NCBI GenBank assembly: GCA_047627915.1
Contig: JBLHTZ010000026.1
Span: forward strand, 1-33,691
DNA from: NORP294 sp047627915
GTDB lineage: Bacteria > Bacteroidota > Bacteroidia > Flavobacteriales_E > Vicingaceae
Direction of reading: 5' to 3'
DNA length: 33,691 nucleotides
Shown: positions 7,506-16,028 of the stretch, piece after piece
Layout of the letters: every line of letters starts with the position of its first letter
How positions within the stretch are numbered: position 1 is the first letter of the stretch
Made by a program: the position numbers and the translations under genes
The notes under the pieces: model-generated
The model's input: the letters and a program-made list of their open reading frames with translations, nothing else
Databases searched by the model: none
What the model was told of the DNA's origin: nothing

Positions 7506-10256
7506 ATGGCAGAAGAAGTTACATTCACCAAAAAGTACAAAGCAAAAGACTATTTCAACATAGCTCAATATAGAAGTGATTCTTGGAATAATTTAAAATT
7601 AGCGTCTAATCATTACGGTAAGAATAATTTTGAGTTATTCAAATCTGAAGAGTTTAAAGAAAGAATATCAGATTCATTTTCTGCATTAAGAACCATTGAA
7701 AAATACTTTTCATACCCCGGTGCAGAGTTTTTATACACGTTAGAAGGGTTATACAACAACGAGCAGTTTGCTGCATTTTCCCATTCTATTAATGAGGTAG
7801 TTCGTTCTCTAATTTCAGAAAGTTACCGGACAAATAGAAGTGCAACAGAATCCGAAGAGAAACGGAAAAAAATGCTAGGGAATGATAAACCATTCAAATC
7901 TAGAAAACAAAATTACTTCGAAGTTATTATTGTCGACGACTTATCGGAAGAGGATGAGCCAATAATGAAAAGAAAATTTGAGCAGTTAAAAAGTGAATCA
8001 GATCAATTTACATACGATGTTATATTTGTTTCTAATGTTGAAGATGCGCTAATTGCTTTACTTTTCAATCCGAACATTCAGTCTGTAATTATTCGCTCAG
8101 GTATCGACTTGCACTCCCCACATGATTTAAGTTCTATTCATCCTTTTATTACTGGTCTTGATAACATTAAAATTGACGAATCAAAAAATTTAGATTTAGG
8201 GTTGAGTTTGGGGAAGGTAATTAACCTATTTCGCCCTGAGATTGATTTGTTCTACATTTCTGATATTGCTGTATCTCAGTTGAGTGACATTACGTTAGAT
8301 TGTTTTAAAAGAGTGTTTTATCGTACGGAGGATTTACAAGAAATTCATTTAACGATCCTTCAATGTATAAAAGATAGGTACGAAACACCTTTCTTTTCTG
8401 CCTTAATGGATTACAGTAGAAAGCCTACTGGTGTTTTTCATGCCATGCCAATATCAAGAGGCAATTCCATTTTTAGATCTCAGTGGTTACAAGACTTTGG
8501 AGAGTTTTATGGAAAGAATATTTTTCTAGCAGAAACTTCCGCTACAACGGGTGGATTAGACTCCTTGTTGCAACCAACAGGACCATTAAAGAAGGCACAA
8601 GAATTAGCTTCTAAAGCATATGGGTCATTGAATACTTTTTTCGTAACAAACGGAACCTCAACGGCCAATAAGATTGTACTTCAAGCACTAGTTCAGCCTG
8701 ATGATTTGGTCTTAATCGATAGAGATTGTCATAAGTCGCATCATTATGGAATGGTCCTTTCGGGAGCGTTGCCGGTTTACTTAGACTCTTATCCTGTTTC
8801 TAAGTACAGCATGTATGGTGCTGTTCCATTAAAGGCGATTAAGAGTAAGCTGCTGGCGCTAAAAGAAGCGGGAAGGATGGATAGTGTTAAGATGTTGTTG
8901 TTAACCAACTGCACCTTTGATGGTATCGTATACAATGTGCAAAAGGTAATGCACGAGATTTTGGCGATTAAGCCGGATATGATATTTCTATGGGATGAAG
9001 CTTGGTTTGCATTTGCAGGCTTTACACCAATATACAAGCAGCGAACAGCGATGTACTCAGCAAGGATGCTTCACAAAAAGTATTCAAGTGAAAAGTACCG
9101 TAAGAAATACGAAGAGAATAAGTTAAAAGAAAAACCTGAATTGATGCCAGACCCCGATTTGGTAAAAATCAGGGTGTATGCAACTCAGTCTACGCACAAA
9201 ACATTAAGTTCCTTGCGTCAAGGTTCAATGATTCATATTTACGATGAATCATTTAGAAGAAAGGTAGAAGATTCTTTTCATGAAGCCTATAAGACGCACA
9301 CCTCAACTTCTCCATCTTATCAAATTTTAGCGTCGTTAGATGCTGGAAGGAGGCAAGTGATGTTTGAGGGCTATGAGATGGTGGAGAAGAGTATTGAGAT
9401 GGCAATGGTACTGCGTTCTAAGATTCGAACTCACCCAAGGTTGAAAAAATACTTTGACGTATTAACGGTTGAAAACAACATCCCCCAAAAATACCGTAAA
9501 TCAGGTATAAAAGAATACTTTACACCGGACGAAGGTTGGGTGCGAATGGAGGAAGCTTGGGCGCACGATGAGTTTGTTCTGGATCCTACAAAAATTAATC
9601 TTTTTATTGGTAAAACAGGAGTAGATGGCGATACATTTAAGAATAAATTTTTAATGGATCAGTTTGGTATTCAGATCAATAAAACATCTCGAAACTCAGT
9701 GTTGTTTATGACAAACATTGGGACGACAAGAAGTTCCGTTGCATACTTAATTAGTGTTTTGTTAAAAATTACAGAACAGCTAGATGAGCAAAGACAAGGG
9801 ATGAGTGACGCACAGCTCCAAATAGTTGAAAAAAACATTAAGTCGTTAACAGAAGATCCACCACCATTGCCTGACTTTAGTCATTTTCACAGTTCTTTTC
9901 AAGCTGTTCCGGGAGTGCCCGGGGGAAACATTAGAGCCGCTTATTTTTTAGCGTATGATGAAAATAAATGTGAATTTATTAAACGAAGTGACTGCAAATC
10001 AGCAATGAAGGCGGGAAAAGAAATTGTATCTGCTTCATTCGTTATACCGTATCCTCCAGGTTTTCCTATTTTGGTTCCGGGTCAGGTGTTGAGTGAAGAA
10101 ATATTAGAATTTTTTATCAATCTGGACGTAACGGAAATTCACGGATACCGTGATGATCTTGGATTAAGAGTTTTTACTGAGGCCGCCTTAAATAGAAAGA
10201 AAACAGCTACTGCTATGATGGGAGCTAGCGTTTTAGGAGCAACCCCAAAAAAATAA
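7506..10256 (+). CDS. Large Orn/Lys/Arg-type PLP decarboxylase
   Basis: A 916-residue fold-type I decarboxylase of the ornithine/lysine/arginine group, which turns a basic amino acid into a di- or polyamine (putrescine, cadaverine or agmatine). Residues about 136-260 resemble the receiver-like wing domain of inducible decarboxylases (YFEVIIVDD start). The PLP domain shows TNGTSTANK (381-389), Asp497 in WDEAW, and Schiff-base Lys565 in ATQSTHKTLSSLRQGS. The C-terminal domain has the typical PPGFPILVPGQ. Typical AdiA/LdcI/SpeC proteins are about 710-755 residues, so this one is unusually long: the extra length lies in the N-terminal 135 residues and in an insertion near 505-550 (Lys/Glu-rich). 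Substrate cannot be read from sequence. It is followed 12 bases later by the ATP-grasp gene. Confidence 0.92.
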   Translation: MAEEVTFTKKYKAKDYFNIAQYRSDSWNNLKLASNHYGKNNFELFKSEEFKERISDSFSALRTIEKYFSYPGAEFLYTLEGLYNNEQFAAFSHSINEVVRSLISESYRTNRSATESEEKRKKMLGNDKPFKSRKQNYFEVIIVDDLSEEDEPIMKRKFEQLKSESDQFTYDVIFVSNVEDALIALLFNPNIQSVIIRSGIDLHSPHDLSSIHPFITGLDNIKIDESKNLDLGLSLGKVINLFRPEIDLFYISDIAVSQLSDITLDCFKRVFYRTEDLQEIHLTILQCIKDRYETPFFSALMDYSRKPTGVFHAMPISRGNSIFRSQWLQDFGEFYGKNIFLAETSATTGGLDSLLQPTGPLKKAQELASKAYGSLNTFFVTNGTSTANKIVLQALVQPDDLVLIDRDCHKSHHYGMVLSGALPVYLDSYPVSKYSMYGAVPLKAIKSKLLALKEAGRMDSVKMLLLTNCTFDGIVYNVQKVMHEILAIKPDMIFLWDEAWFAFAGFTPIYKQRTAMYSARMLHKKYSSEKYRKKYEENKLKEKPELMPDPDLVKIRVYATQSTHKTLSSLRQGSMIHIYDESFRRKVEDSFHEAYKTHTSTSPSYQILASLDAGRRQVMFEGYEMVEKSIEMAMVLRSKIRTHPRLKKYFDVLTVENNIPQKYRKSGIKEYFTPDEGWVRMEEAWAHDEFVLDPTKINLFIGKTGVDGDTFKNKFLMDQFGIQINKTSRNSVLFMTNIGTTRSSVAYLISVLLKITEQLDEQRQGMSDAQLQIVEKNIKSLTEDPPPLPDFSHFHSSFQAVPGVPGGNIRAAYFLAYDENKCEFIKRSDCKSAMKAGKEIVSASFVIPYPPGFPILVPGQVLSEEILEFFINLDVTEIHGYRDDLGLRVFTEAALNRKKTATAMMGASVLGATPKK

Positions 10257-10268
10257 ACAAAGAAAACT

Positions 10269-11768
10269 ATGTCTGACAAAGCTTTAAAGAAAGTAACAAA
10301 AACAACTCCTAAGGAAGAAGTTTTAAAAGGAATACCTGAAATTCGACGATTTTTTTATAGAAATGAGAAGCCTATTTATTTTATTAGTGCCACTAACTTT
10401 AATCTTTTAGGTGCTGATGAGTGGGTTAGAAAGTTCAAGTTTATTTGTTACATCGAATGTTTTGACGGGTTACACCCAAATGTTTTTGCTCCGCAAGAAG
10501 AGCTTCCGCATGAGGAGTTTACAAGTATTGAGGACATCAATAACTATTTGCTAGAGCATAAAGAAGTTGTTGATTATATTAGAAAAAGAGGAAAAGACGG
10601 GAAAGCGCTTTTCTTAATGTTTGATGAAAAGACGGAGGAGTTAGCAAAGAAAAATGGGCTGGAAGTTTGTTTTCCCCCAGCTGCTATGCGAAACTTCTTA
10701 GACAACAAGGTTAATACCAATAGAATTGCCGAAAAGGCAGGAGTTGCTTGTGTTCCTTACGTATTAGCTAAGATTGAATCGTATCAAGATTTGGGTAATA
10801 AAGCAAAGAAATTAGGAACGGACCTAGTTGTTCAATTGCCTTTTGGAGATTCAGGACACACCACTTACTTTATTGACGACGAAAATAGTTACAACAAACA
10901 CGCTAAGGACATTGAAGGCGAAGATGAAGTAAAAGTGATGAAGCGAATCAACTGTCGTGGTGCGGCAATTGAAGCTTGTGTAACGCAGCACGGAACCATC
11001 GTAGCTCCTTTAATGACGGAGTTGGTAGGGTTTAAAGAATTGACACCGTACAAAGGTGGTTGGTGTGGTAATGAAATATATGCCAATGCCTTTACAAAAT
11101 CAATTAGAGATAAAGCGAGAAGGTACACTAGACTATTTGGAGATCAGCTTAGAAAAGAAGGCTACAAAGGGTATTTTGAGTTGGATTATTTGATTGATCA
11201 AGATAATGGAGAAATCTATTTAGGAGAGTTAAATCCAAGAATTACCGGAGCAAGTTCAATTACAAACCATGCAGTATTTGCCCTCGCAGATATGCCATTG
11301 TTTATGTTCCATTTATTGGAATGGATGGATCAGCCATATAAAATTAGTGTCAATGCGATCAATGCGCGTTGGGCAAAAATGGAAAACATTGACGACTGGT
11401 GTCAGTTGGTGATTAAATATACAGACGAAAACATTCAAGTTGTAACAAGTGCGCCAAAATCAGGTATCTGGAGGTTAGAAGACGACGGTAGGATTGTTTA
11501 CGATAGAATGGATACACACAGAAGAGCCATAGAAAATGACAACGAAGCATTCTTTTTAAGAATTACCAGGAAAGGGGATTACTTATACGAAGGGGCAGAT
11601 ATTGGAATATTGGTATTGAGAGGTCGATTGATGACAGATAATTTCCAACTGAAAGATAGAGCCAAAGAATGGATAAAAGCGATTAAAGATCAATATGTTG
11701 CTGCTGACCCAAGTACTGCTCAAATGGGCGTAAAGGAAGCTGAAATAGGTGGATTTAAAATGATGTAA
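10269..11768 (+). CDS. ATP-grasp carboxylate-amine ligase-like protein
   Basis: A 499-residue ATP-grasp enzyme resembling the biotin carboxylase / carbamoyl-phosphate synthase group. It has a preATP-grasp region (1-140), a glycine-containing ATP-lid loop (QLPFGDSGHTT, 189-199), and the Mg-ATP motif LGELNPRITGASS with Glu320, Asn322 and Arg324. There is no biotin-carrier domain or biotin-attachment site, so an annotation as biotin carboxylase would be misleading. ATP-grasp enzymes of this kind activate a carboxylate as acyl phosphate and join it to an amine. Placed directly after an amine-producing decarboxylase and 3 bases before an amide hydrolase gene, it plausibly forms an amide on that amine; the acyl partner is unknown. 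The C-terminal 120 residues match nothing I recognise. Confidence 0.85.
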   Translation: MSDKALKKVTKTTPKEEVLKGIPEIRRFFYRNEKPIYFISATNFNLLGADEWVRKFKFICYIECFDGLHPNVFAPQEELPHEEFTSIEDINNYLLEHKEVVDYIRKRGKDGKALFLMFDEKTEELAKKNGLEVCFPPAAMRNFLDNKVNTNRIAEKAGVACVPYVLAKIESYQDLGNKAKKLGTDLVVQLPFGDSGHTTYFIDDENSYNKHAKDIEGEDEVKVMKRINCRGAAIEACVTQHGTIVAPLMTELVGFKELTPYKGGWCGNEIYANAFTKSIRDKARRYTRLFGDQLRKEGYKGYFELDYLIDQDNGEIYLGELNPRITGASSITNHAVFALADMPLFMFHLLEWMDQPYKISVNAINARWAKMENIDDWCQLVIKYTDENIQVVTSAPKSGIWRLEDDGRIVYDRMDTHRRAIENDNEAFFLRITRKGDYLYEGADIGILVLRGRLMTDNFQLKDRAKEWIKAIKDQYVAADPSTAQMGVKEAEIGGFKMM

Positions 11769-11771
11769 ACG

Positions 11772-12767
11772 ATGCTTATATCACTTAAAAGTGTTGAAGA
11801 AGATAAGGTCGGAAATAAGTGGCGGAAGTGTTTTGATAAGTCTTGGCCCCATTATAAAAAGTGGTACGTTCAAGAAGGTTTGTTGGCTAGGCCGGGTTAT
11901 TTAACATGTGTTGAAAAACTAGAGCAATACATGCCTAAAATTATCCCAGTTTATGAGCAAGTAGTTAAAGCTGCAGGTAATGGAGATTTAGTTGCTCGAT
12001 ATTTAAGCATGTACAATCCGCCAGCTTTTATGAGTGGATGTACCCAAGTTGCTTGGAATAAACCGCCATACTCTTTGATTCGTAATTACGATTATAATCC
12101 AAAATGGTTTGAAGGTAACTTATTTAAAACGAATTGGCTAAAGCCGGTCATAGGTTTTTCAGATTGCAATTGGGGGTTACTAGATGGAATGAATGCAGAT
12201 GGCCTTGCCATTTCGTTAACGTTTGGTGGTCGAAAAATAAGCGGAGATGGGTTTGGGATTCCGTTAATTATGAGATATGTGCTAGAAACATGCAGTAACA
12301 CGGAAGAAGCGGTGGACTGTTTAATTAACATTCCTTCTCACATGAGTTACAATGTGACCATCCTAGATAAAAAAGGGAAACATAAAACAGTTTACCTCAC
12401 GCCTGATAAAGGACCGCATGCTGACAATGAAAAGGTTGCGACAAATCACCAGCAGGCAATAGAATGGTTGGCCTATGAAGAGTTTACAGCTACTAGAGAG
12501 CGTAAAGTGTTTTTAGATCAATTGGTTAATAAAGAGGATATTTCTAGGGATCAAGTGCGAAACAAATTTTTGCAAGCGCCTTTGTACAACCAAGACATTC
12601 AAAAACATTTTGTGACCTTGTATGGTGTGCAATATGATTTAGAAGAGCTTTCGGCTACAGTCTTTTGGCCTGGAAGAAGTACGAAACAAAGCTTTGAAAA
12701 TTTTAGGGAAGAGCGAATATTTGTGAATTTGAATAAGGCAAATAAAGGGGAATTTAGAAGAGATTAA
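11772..12767 (+). CDS. C45-type Ntn hydrolase (isopenicillin N acyltransferase-like)
   Basis: A 331-residue linear-amide hydrolase or acyltransferase of the C45 / choloylglycine hydrolase-like group. Key parts are Gly89-Cys90 in SGCTQVAW (autocleavage would expose Cys90 as the N-terminal nucleophile), RNYD at 104-107, GMNADGL at 139-145, and VATNHQ, all standard positions in this fold. The 89-residue N-terminal part parallels the short alpha subunit of fungal isopenicillin N acyltransferase, which is cut before its Cys103. No signal peptide is visible, so it acts in the cytosol. Start follows the ATP-grasp stop by 3 bases. In context it may remove the amide put on by the ligase, or transfer an acyl group. 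Confidence 0.88.
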   Translation: MLISLKSVEEDKVGNKWRKCFDKSWPHYKKWYVQEGLLARPGYLTCVEKLEQYMPKIIPVYEQVVKAAGNGDLVARYLSMYNPPAFMSGCTQVAWNKPPYSLIRNYDYNPKWFEGNLFKTNWLKPVIGFSDCNWGLLDGMNADGLAISLTFGGRKISGDGFGIPLIMRYVLETCSNTEEAVDCLINIPSHMSYNVTILDKKGKHKTVYLTPDKGPHADNEKVATNHQQAIEWLAYEEFTATRERKVFLDQLVNKEDISRDQVRNKFLQAPLYNQDIQKHFVTLYGVQYDLEELSATVFWPGRSTKQSFENFREERIFVNLNKANKGEFRRD

Positions 12768-12882
12768 ATTAATTACCAATTGTCAATCTTTTAATTACGA
12801 ATGATTGATTATGAAAGAAGAATTTTTAAAATAAATTTAATATAAAATAAATAATATCAAACAGTAAGGGGGAAGTGAAATA

Positions 12883-12904
12883 GTTGATTTTTAATGAAAT
12901 CAAC
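12883..12904. repeat. Inverted repeat upstream of the aldehyde dehydrogenase gene
   Basis: GTTGATTT (12883-12890) and AAATCAAC (12897-12904) are perfect 8-base arms around a 6-base loop, 43 bases before the chosen start. With no T-run after it, it may be an operator or leader hairpin. No clear TAnnTTTG box was found in the 180-base gap. Confidence 0.3.
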
Positions 12905-12947
12905 TTTGATCTTTGCACTTTCATCCTTTGCCTATTTTTTAAATAAA

Positions 12948-14378
12948 ATGAAAAAATACCAATCAAACAACTACATAGCAGGAAAGTGGCAAAGCCAAGG
13001 AACGGGGGAGTTTCAAGTGGTTTTAGATAAATACCATGCAACGGAGATCGGTAAGATTCCTCATGCAACAGAGCAGCAGATGGACGATGCTATCGTTTCT
13101 GCTAATGACGCATTTGAGATTACCAAAAAATGGTCGGCAGGAAAACGAGCTGAAATGATGCAAAAGCTATATAATCGTCTAGAAGCTAGAAAGGATGAGT
13201 TTATTGACTTAATTATTAATGAAGGAGGTAAACCAAGGTCATACGCTACCAATGAAATTGACAGAAGTTTAACGACCTTAAGGTTAGCCATTGAAGAAGC
13301 CACGCGATTTGGAGGAGAGATGATTCCCATGGATTGGGGTGCAGGAGAAGGAAAAACAGCTTTTACAAAACGATTTCCAATTGGTGTAATAGCATGTATT
13401 ACTCCTTTTAACTTTCCGTTGAACTTGGTGATGCACAAAGTAGCACCTGCGCTAGCAACAGGTTGCACTACCGTAATTAAACCTGCGCCACAAGCCCCCA
13501 TGTCTTGTTTGGCTTTTGCTGAATTGTTTGAGGAGGCAGGATATCCTGCTGGAGTCGTGAACGTTTTAGTGTGTGATATTCCTGTAGCTGAAAAATTGGT
13601 TCGAGACGAGCGAGTAGCAAAGTTATCTTTTACAGGAAGTGACAAAGTTGGATGGTACCTCAAAAGTATTTGTGGAAAGAAAAAAGTTACCTTAGAGTTA
13701 GGAGGAAACGCAGCCGTGATTGTTGACGAGGATACTGATGTAGAAGCAATTTCTGACTTAGTTGCCAAAGGTGCTTATTTGTATGCAGGTCAGATTTGTA
13801 TTTCTACGCAACGAATTTTTGTTCATGCTAAAGTTTACAATCGTTTTCAAGCGGCTTTAATCGAGTCTATAGGGAAATTAAAAGTAGGCGATGCGCAAGA
13901 TACTGATGTATTGGTAGGGCCGGTTATTGATAAAGGCCACATGAACCGAATTGACAGTTGGGTGCAGGAATCAAAAGCAGAGGGAGCAACCATTTTAACA
14001 GGAGGAAGCATTACAAGCGACAAACATAACCTCTATGCTCCGACATTAATCACAAATAGTACACCTAAAATGAAGGTTGCTGCAGAAGAAGTATTTGGTC
14101 CGGTGGCTGTGCTGGAAAAAGCCAATAGTTTTGAAGAAGCGATTAAAATGACCAACGACTCTAAGTATGGGCTACAGGTCGGTGTTTTTACCAACTCTTT
14201 AAAGAACTTTAAGCTGGCTTCTGAGGAATTAGAAGTAGGAGGTGTTATCATGAACAACATTCCTGGATTTAGAATTGACCACATGCCCTACGGTGGTGTG
14301 AAAGACTCTGGTTTAGGTCGTGAAGGGTTGAAGTATGCCATGGAAGAAATGACAGAAGGAAAATTGATTGTGTATTAA
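12948..14378 (+). CDS. NAD(P)-dependent aldehyde dehydrogenase
   Basis: A 476-residue aldehyde dehydrogenase oxidising an aldehyde to the acid. Catalytic residues are in place: Asn155 (ITPFNFP), Lys178 (VIKPAP), Glu250 (TLELGG) and nucleophile Cys284 (AGQICIST), with the usual 34-residue Glu-to-Cys spacing. It ends with the conserved PYGGVKDSGLGREG segment. ATG at 12948 was chosen because it gives MKKYQSNNYIAGKW, a normal family N-terminus; an upstream in-frame ATG at 12894 overlaps an inverted repeat and adds 18 hydrophobic residues. Substrate class (succinate semialdehyde, aminoaldehyde, other) is open. It probably completes the cluster by oxidising the aldehyde made by the aminotransferase, although the 180-base gap may carry its own promoter. 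Confidence 0.92.
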   Translation: MKKYQSNNYIAGKWQSQGTGEFQVVLDKYHATEIGKIPHATEQQMDDAIVSANDAFEITKKWSAGKRAEMMQKLYNRLEARKDEFIDLIINEGGKPRSYATNEIDRSLTTLRLAIEEATRFGGEMIPMDWGAGEGKTAFTKRFPIGVIACITPFNFPLNLVMHKVAPALATGCTTVIKPAPQAPMSCLAFAELFEEAGYPAGVVNVLVCDIPVAEKLVRDERVAKLSFTGSDKVGWYLKSICGKKKVTLELGGNAAVIVDEDTDVEAISDLVAKGAYLYAGQICISTQRIFVHAKVYNRFQAALIESIGKLKVGDAQDTDVLVGPVIDKGHMNRIDSWVQESKAEGATILTGGSITSDKHNLYAPTLITNSTPKMKVAAEEVFGPVAVLEKANSFEEAIKMTNDSKYGLQVGVFTNSLKNFKLASEELEVGGVIMNNIPGFRIDHMPYGGVKDSGLGREGLKYAMEEMTEGKLIVY

Positions 14379-14401
14379 GAAACCTGAATGAGTAGAATTG
14401 A

Positions 14402-14432
14402 AAAAAGGTCAAGCGAAAGCTTGACCTTTTTA
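14402..14432 (+). terminator. Terminator of the aldehyde dehydrogenase gene and cluster
   Basis: A 13-base stem, AAAAAGGTCAAGC and its complement, with a GAAA tetraloop (14415-14418) and a following T-rich tract. It marks the 3' end of the 4720-14378 gene cluster. Confidence 0.9.
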
Positions 14433-14503
14433 TTTGATTAATGATTTTTAATACAAAGAGTTAGACTGTTTCTCACTTCTTTGTCGATTTATTTTAAACA
14501 GTC

Positions 14504-16006
14504 TTAATTATCCGAAGTTAGACTATTCAGCAAATCAAGTACTTCATTGGTGCTGCGAGGTGCAGGTGCATTGTTCATCGCTACTTTTCCATTGATGTCC
14601 ACAACCAGGTAATGCGGAATACCATTTATTTTAAATTGCTTTTTTAACGACTCATATTGCACGCTACTAAGTAAGTAATGCTCACCTGCCATCTCCTTTA
14701 AACCTATTGTAGTGCGCCATGAATCTTGTTTACACTCGACTCCTAAATAAATGAACACTACCTTTTTACTATCTACTTGTTCTTTTATCTTTTTTGCATA
14801 CGGGAGTTGTGCCATACAGGGCTTGCACCATGGTGCCCAAAAGTCAATATACAGCACCTTTCCTGAATGTTGTTTTACAAGAGAGTCGATGATTCCGTCT
14901 TCTACTTGCTTTAGACCTTCATTGAAATGAATGGCGTTACTTTTGTCTTCCCTTTCTTTTAGCATTTTCAATTGAGCATATTTAAGCTGCAGTAGTTTAT
15001 TCAGCTTTTCTTCTTTAATGGCATGTTCCTTTGTCAAAGAAGAAAAGGCAGTTAACTCGCCCCACTCTAAAATTTGATGATAGAATCTAGACAACAACAA
15101 ATCTTGAGCAAATTGTGACTCTTGATTATGTAGTTGTCTTGATCTTAACTTGAATGACGCTAATTTATTTCCACTTTTAAACAGTTCGATACTGGCTGCA
15201 CTTGAGTCTGCAGGCATGTTATCCATTGTCAGGTAATTGTAATACTCGCTCAAAAATTGATAGAAAGACTGAGTGTTAAGTCCACTGTGCTCTAATAGTA
15301 ATGGCTCAGACAAGAATGAAAAATATTCTTGAGGAATGGTCAAGTAGAACGAATCCCTTTTGATTTTACTCATATAGGGTTTTATCCATCGATACCGCAG
15401 AAGGTCGTTGAGTCGTCTATATTTTCTTTCCTGTTTTACCCATGCTTTAAACTCATCACTACTACCATATTTCTTAAAAAATTGATTGATGATTTCCTCT
15501 AACCCTTTATCTTGTTCAGTAATGTAAGTTCTAAACTCAAGCGGTGTGGAAGTTGCTAAAACACTATCTGGAACTGAAAAATTACCTTGTGAATCATTGA
15601 TTAATTTATAGTAGCTGATCAGTTGTCTACTATGCTCAGCATTAGCTCCTGTGAAAATAATTTCATCTTTAAGAGTGTTAATTTCTAGGTGTTGACTATC
15701 TCCGGGAGCGACGTAAAAGCTATAGAGATTTTCGCCTAATAAGAGCATTCCATCTTGGGCGTAAGGTCTTTTTATGGAAAAGCTAAAATTTCCTTCTGAA
15801 TCAATTGGAAAAACCTTATTAATTCTTCCTTCCAAAACATCTTCAAAAATTATTTCAAGTAACGTGCCGTTATCCTCAGCATTATACTGTAAGACTTTTC
15901 CGGTAATAACAATTTCATCATTTTGGTCCTGTGCGTTTACAATGTTTGTGCATAAGAACATTGTGAAATAAAGGATTGAGCATATGGTGTAACATTTCGT
16001 GATCAT
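14504..16006 (-). CDS. TlpA-like thioredoxin-fold envelope protein
   Basis: A 500-residue exported thiol-disulfide protein. A signal peptide ends near NIVNAQ (about residue 26). Residues 30-140 are beta-rich, like the N-terminal domains of many Bacteroidota TlpA-type proteins, and 140-370 are mostly helical. The C-terminal domain is a thioredoxin fold with Cys394-Lys-Pro-Cys397 in FWAPWCKPCMAQLP and the cis-proline in GIPHY. Such proteins reduce or oxidise periplasmic or lipoprotein thiols. The stop codon is followed by a weak inverted repeat (14463-14504) that lacks a clear U-run. It probably has its own promoter; the DNA directly upstream is a pseudogene. Confidence 0.88.
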   Translation of the reverse strand: MITKCYTICSILYFTMFLCTNIVNAQDQNDEIVITGKVLQYNAEDNGTLLEIIFEDVLEGRINKVFPIDSEGNFSFSIKRPYAQDGMLLLGENLYSFYVAPGDSQHLEINTLKDEIIFTGANAEHSRQLISYYKLINDSQGNFSVPDSVLATSTPLEFRTYITEQDKGLEEIINQFFKKYGSSDEFKAWVKQERKYRRLNDLLRYRWIKPYMSKIKRDSFYLTIPQEYFSFLSEPLLLEHSGLNTQSFYQFLSEYYNYLTMDNMPADSSAASIELFKSGNKLASFKLRSRQLHNQESQFAQDLLLSRFYHQILEWGELTAFSSLTKEHAIKEEKLNKLLQLKYAQLKMLKEREDKSNAIHFNEGLKQVEDGIIDSLVKQHSGKVLYIDFWAPWCKPCMAQLPYAKKIKEQVDSKKVVFIYLGVECKQDSWRTTIGLKEMAGEHYLLSSVQYESLKKQFKINGIPHYLVVDINGKVAMNNAPAPRSTNEVLDLLNSLTSDN

Positions 16007-16028
16007 AGTATTAAAGCCTTTCTATTTT

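Noticed and set aside
12894..12947. Upstream start for the aldehyde dehydrogenase giving a hydrophobic, signal-like N-terminus
   Set aside because: The family N-terminus begins at 12948, and an exported NAD-dependent ALDH without cofactor supply is unlikely; the extra codons overlap an inverted repeat.
13061..13768. A 235-codon open frame on the minus strand
   Set aside because: It is fully antisense to the aldehyde dehydrogenase gene, whose catalytic residues are all in place; the antisense translation is Ser/Pro-rich with no family pattern.
14463..14504. Inverted repeat AGACTGTTT / AAACAGTCT at the 3' end of the TlpA-like gene
   Set aside because: The loop is 24 bases, one arm touches the stop codon and no U-run follows on the minus strand, so a terminator call is not supported.
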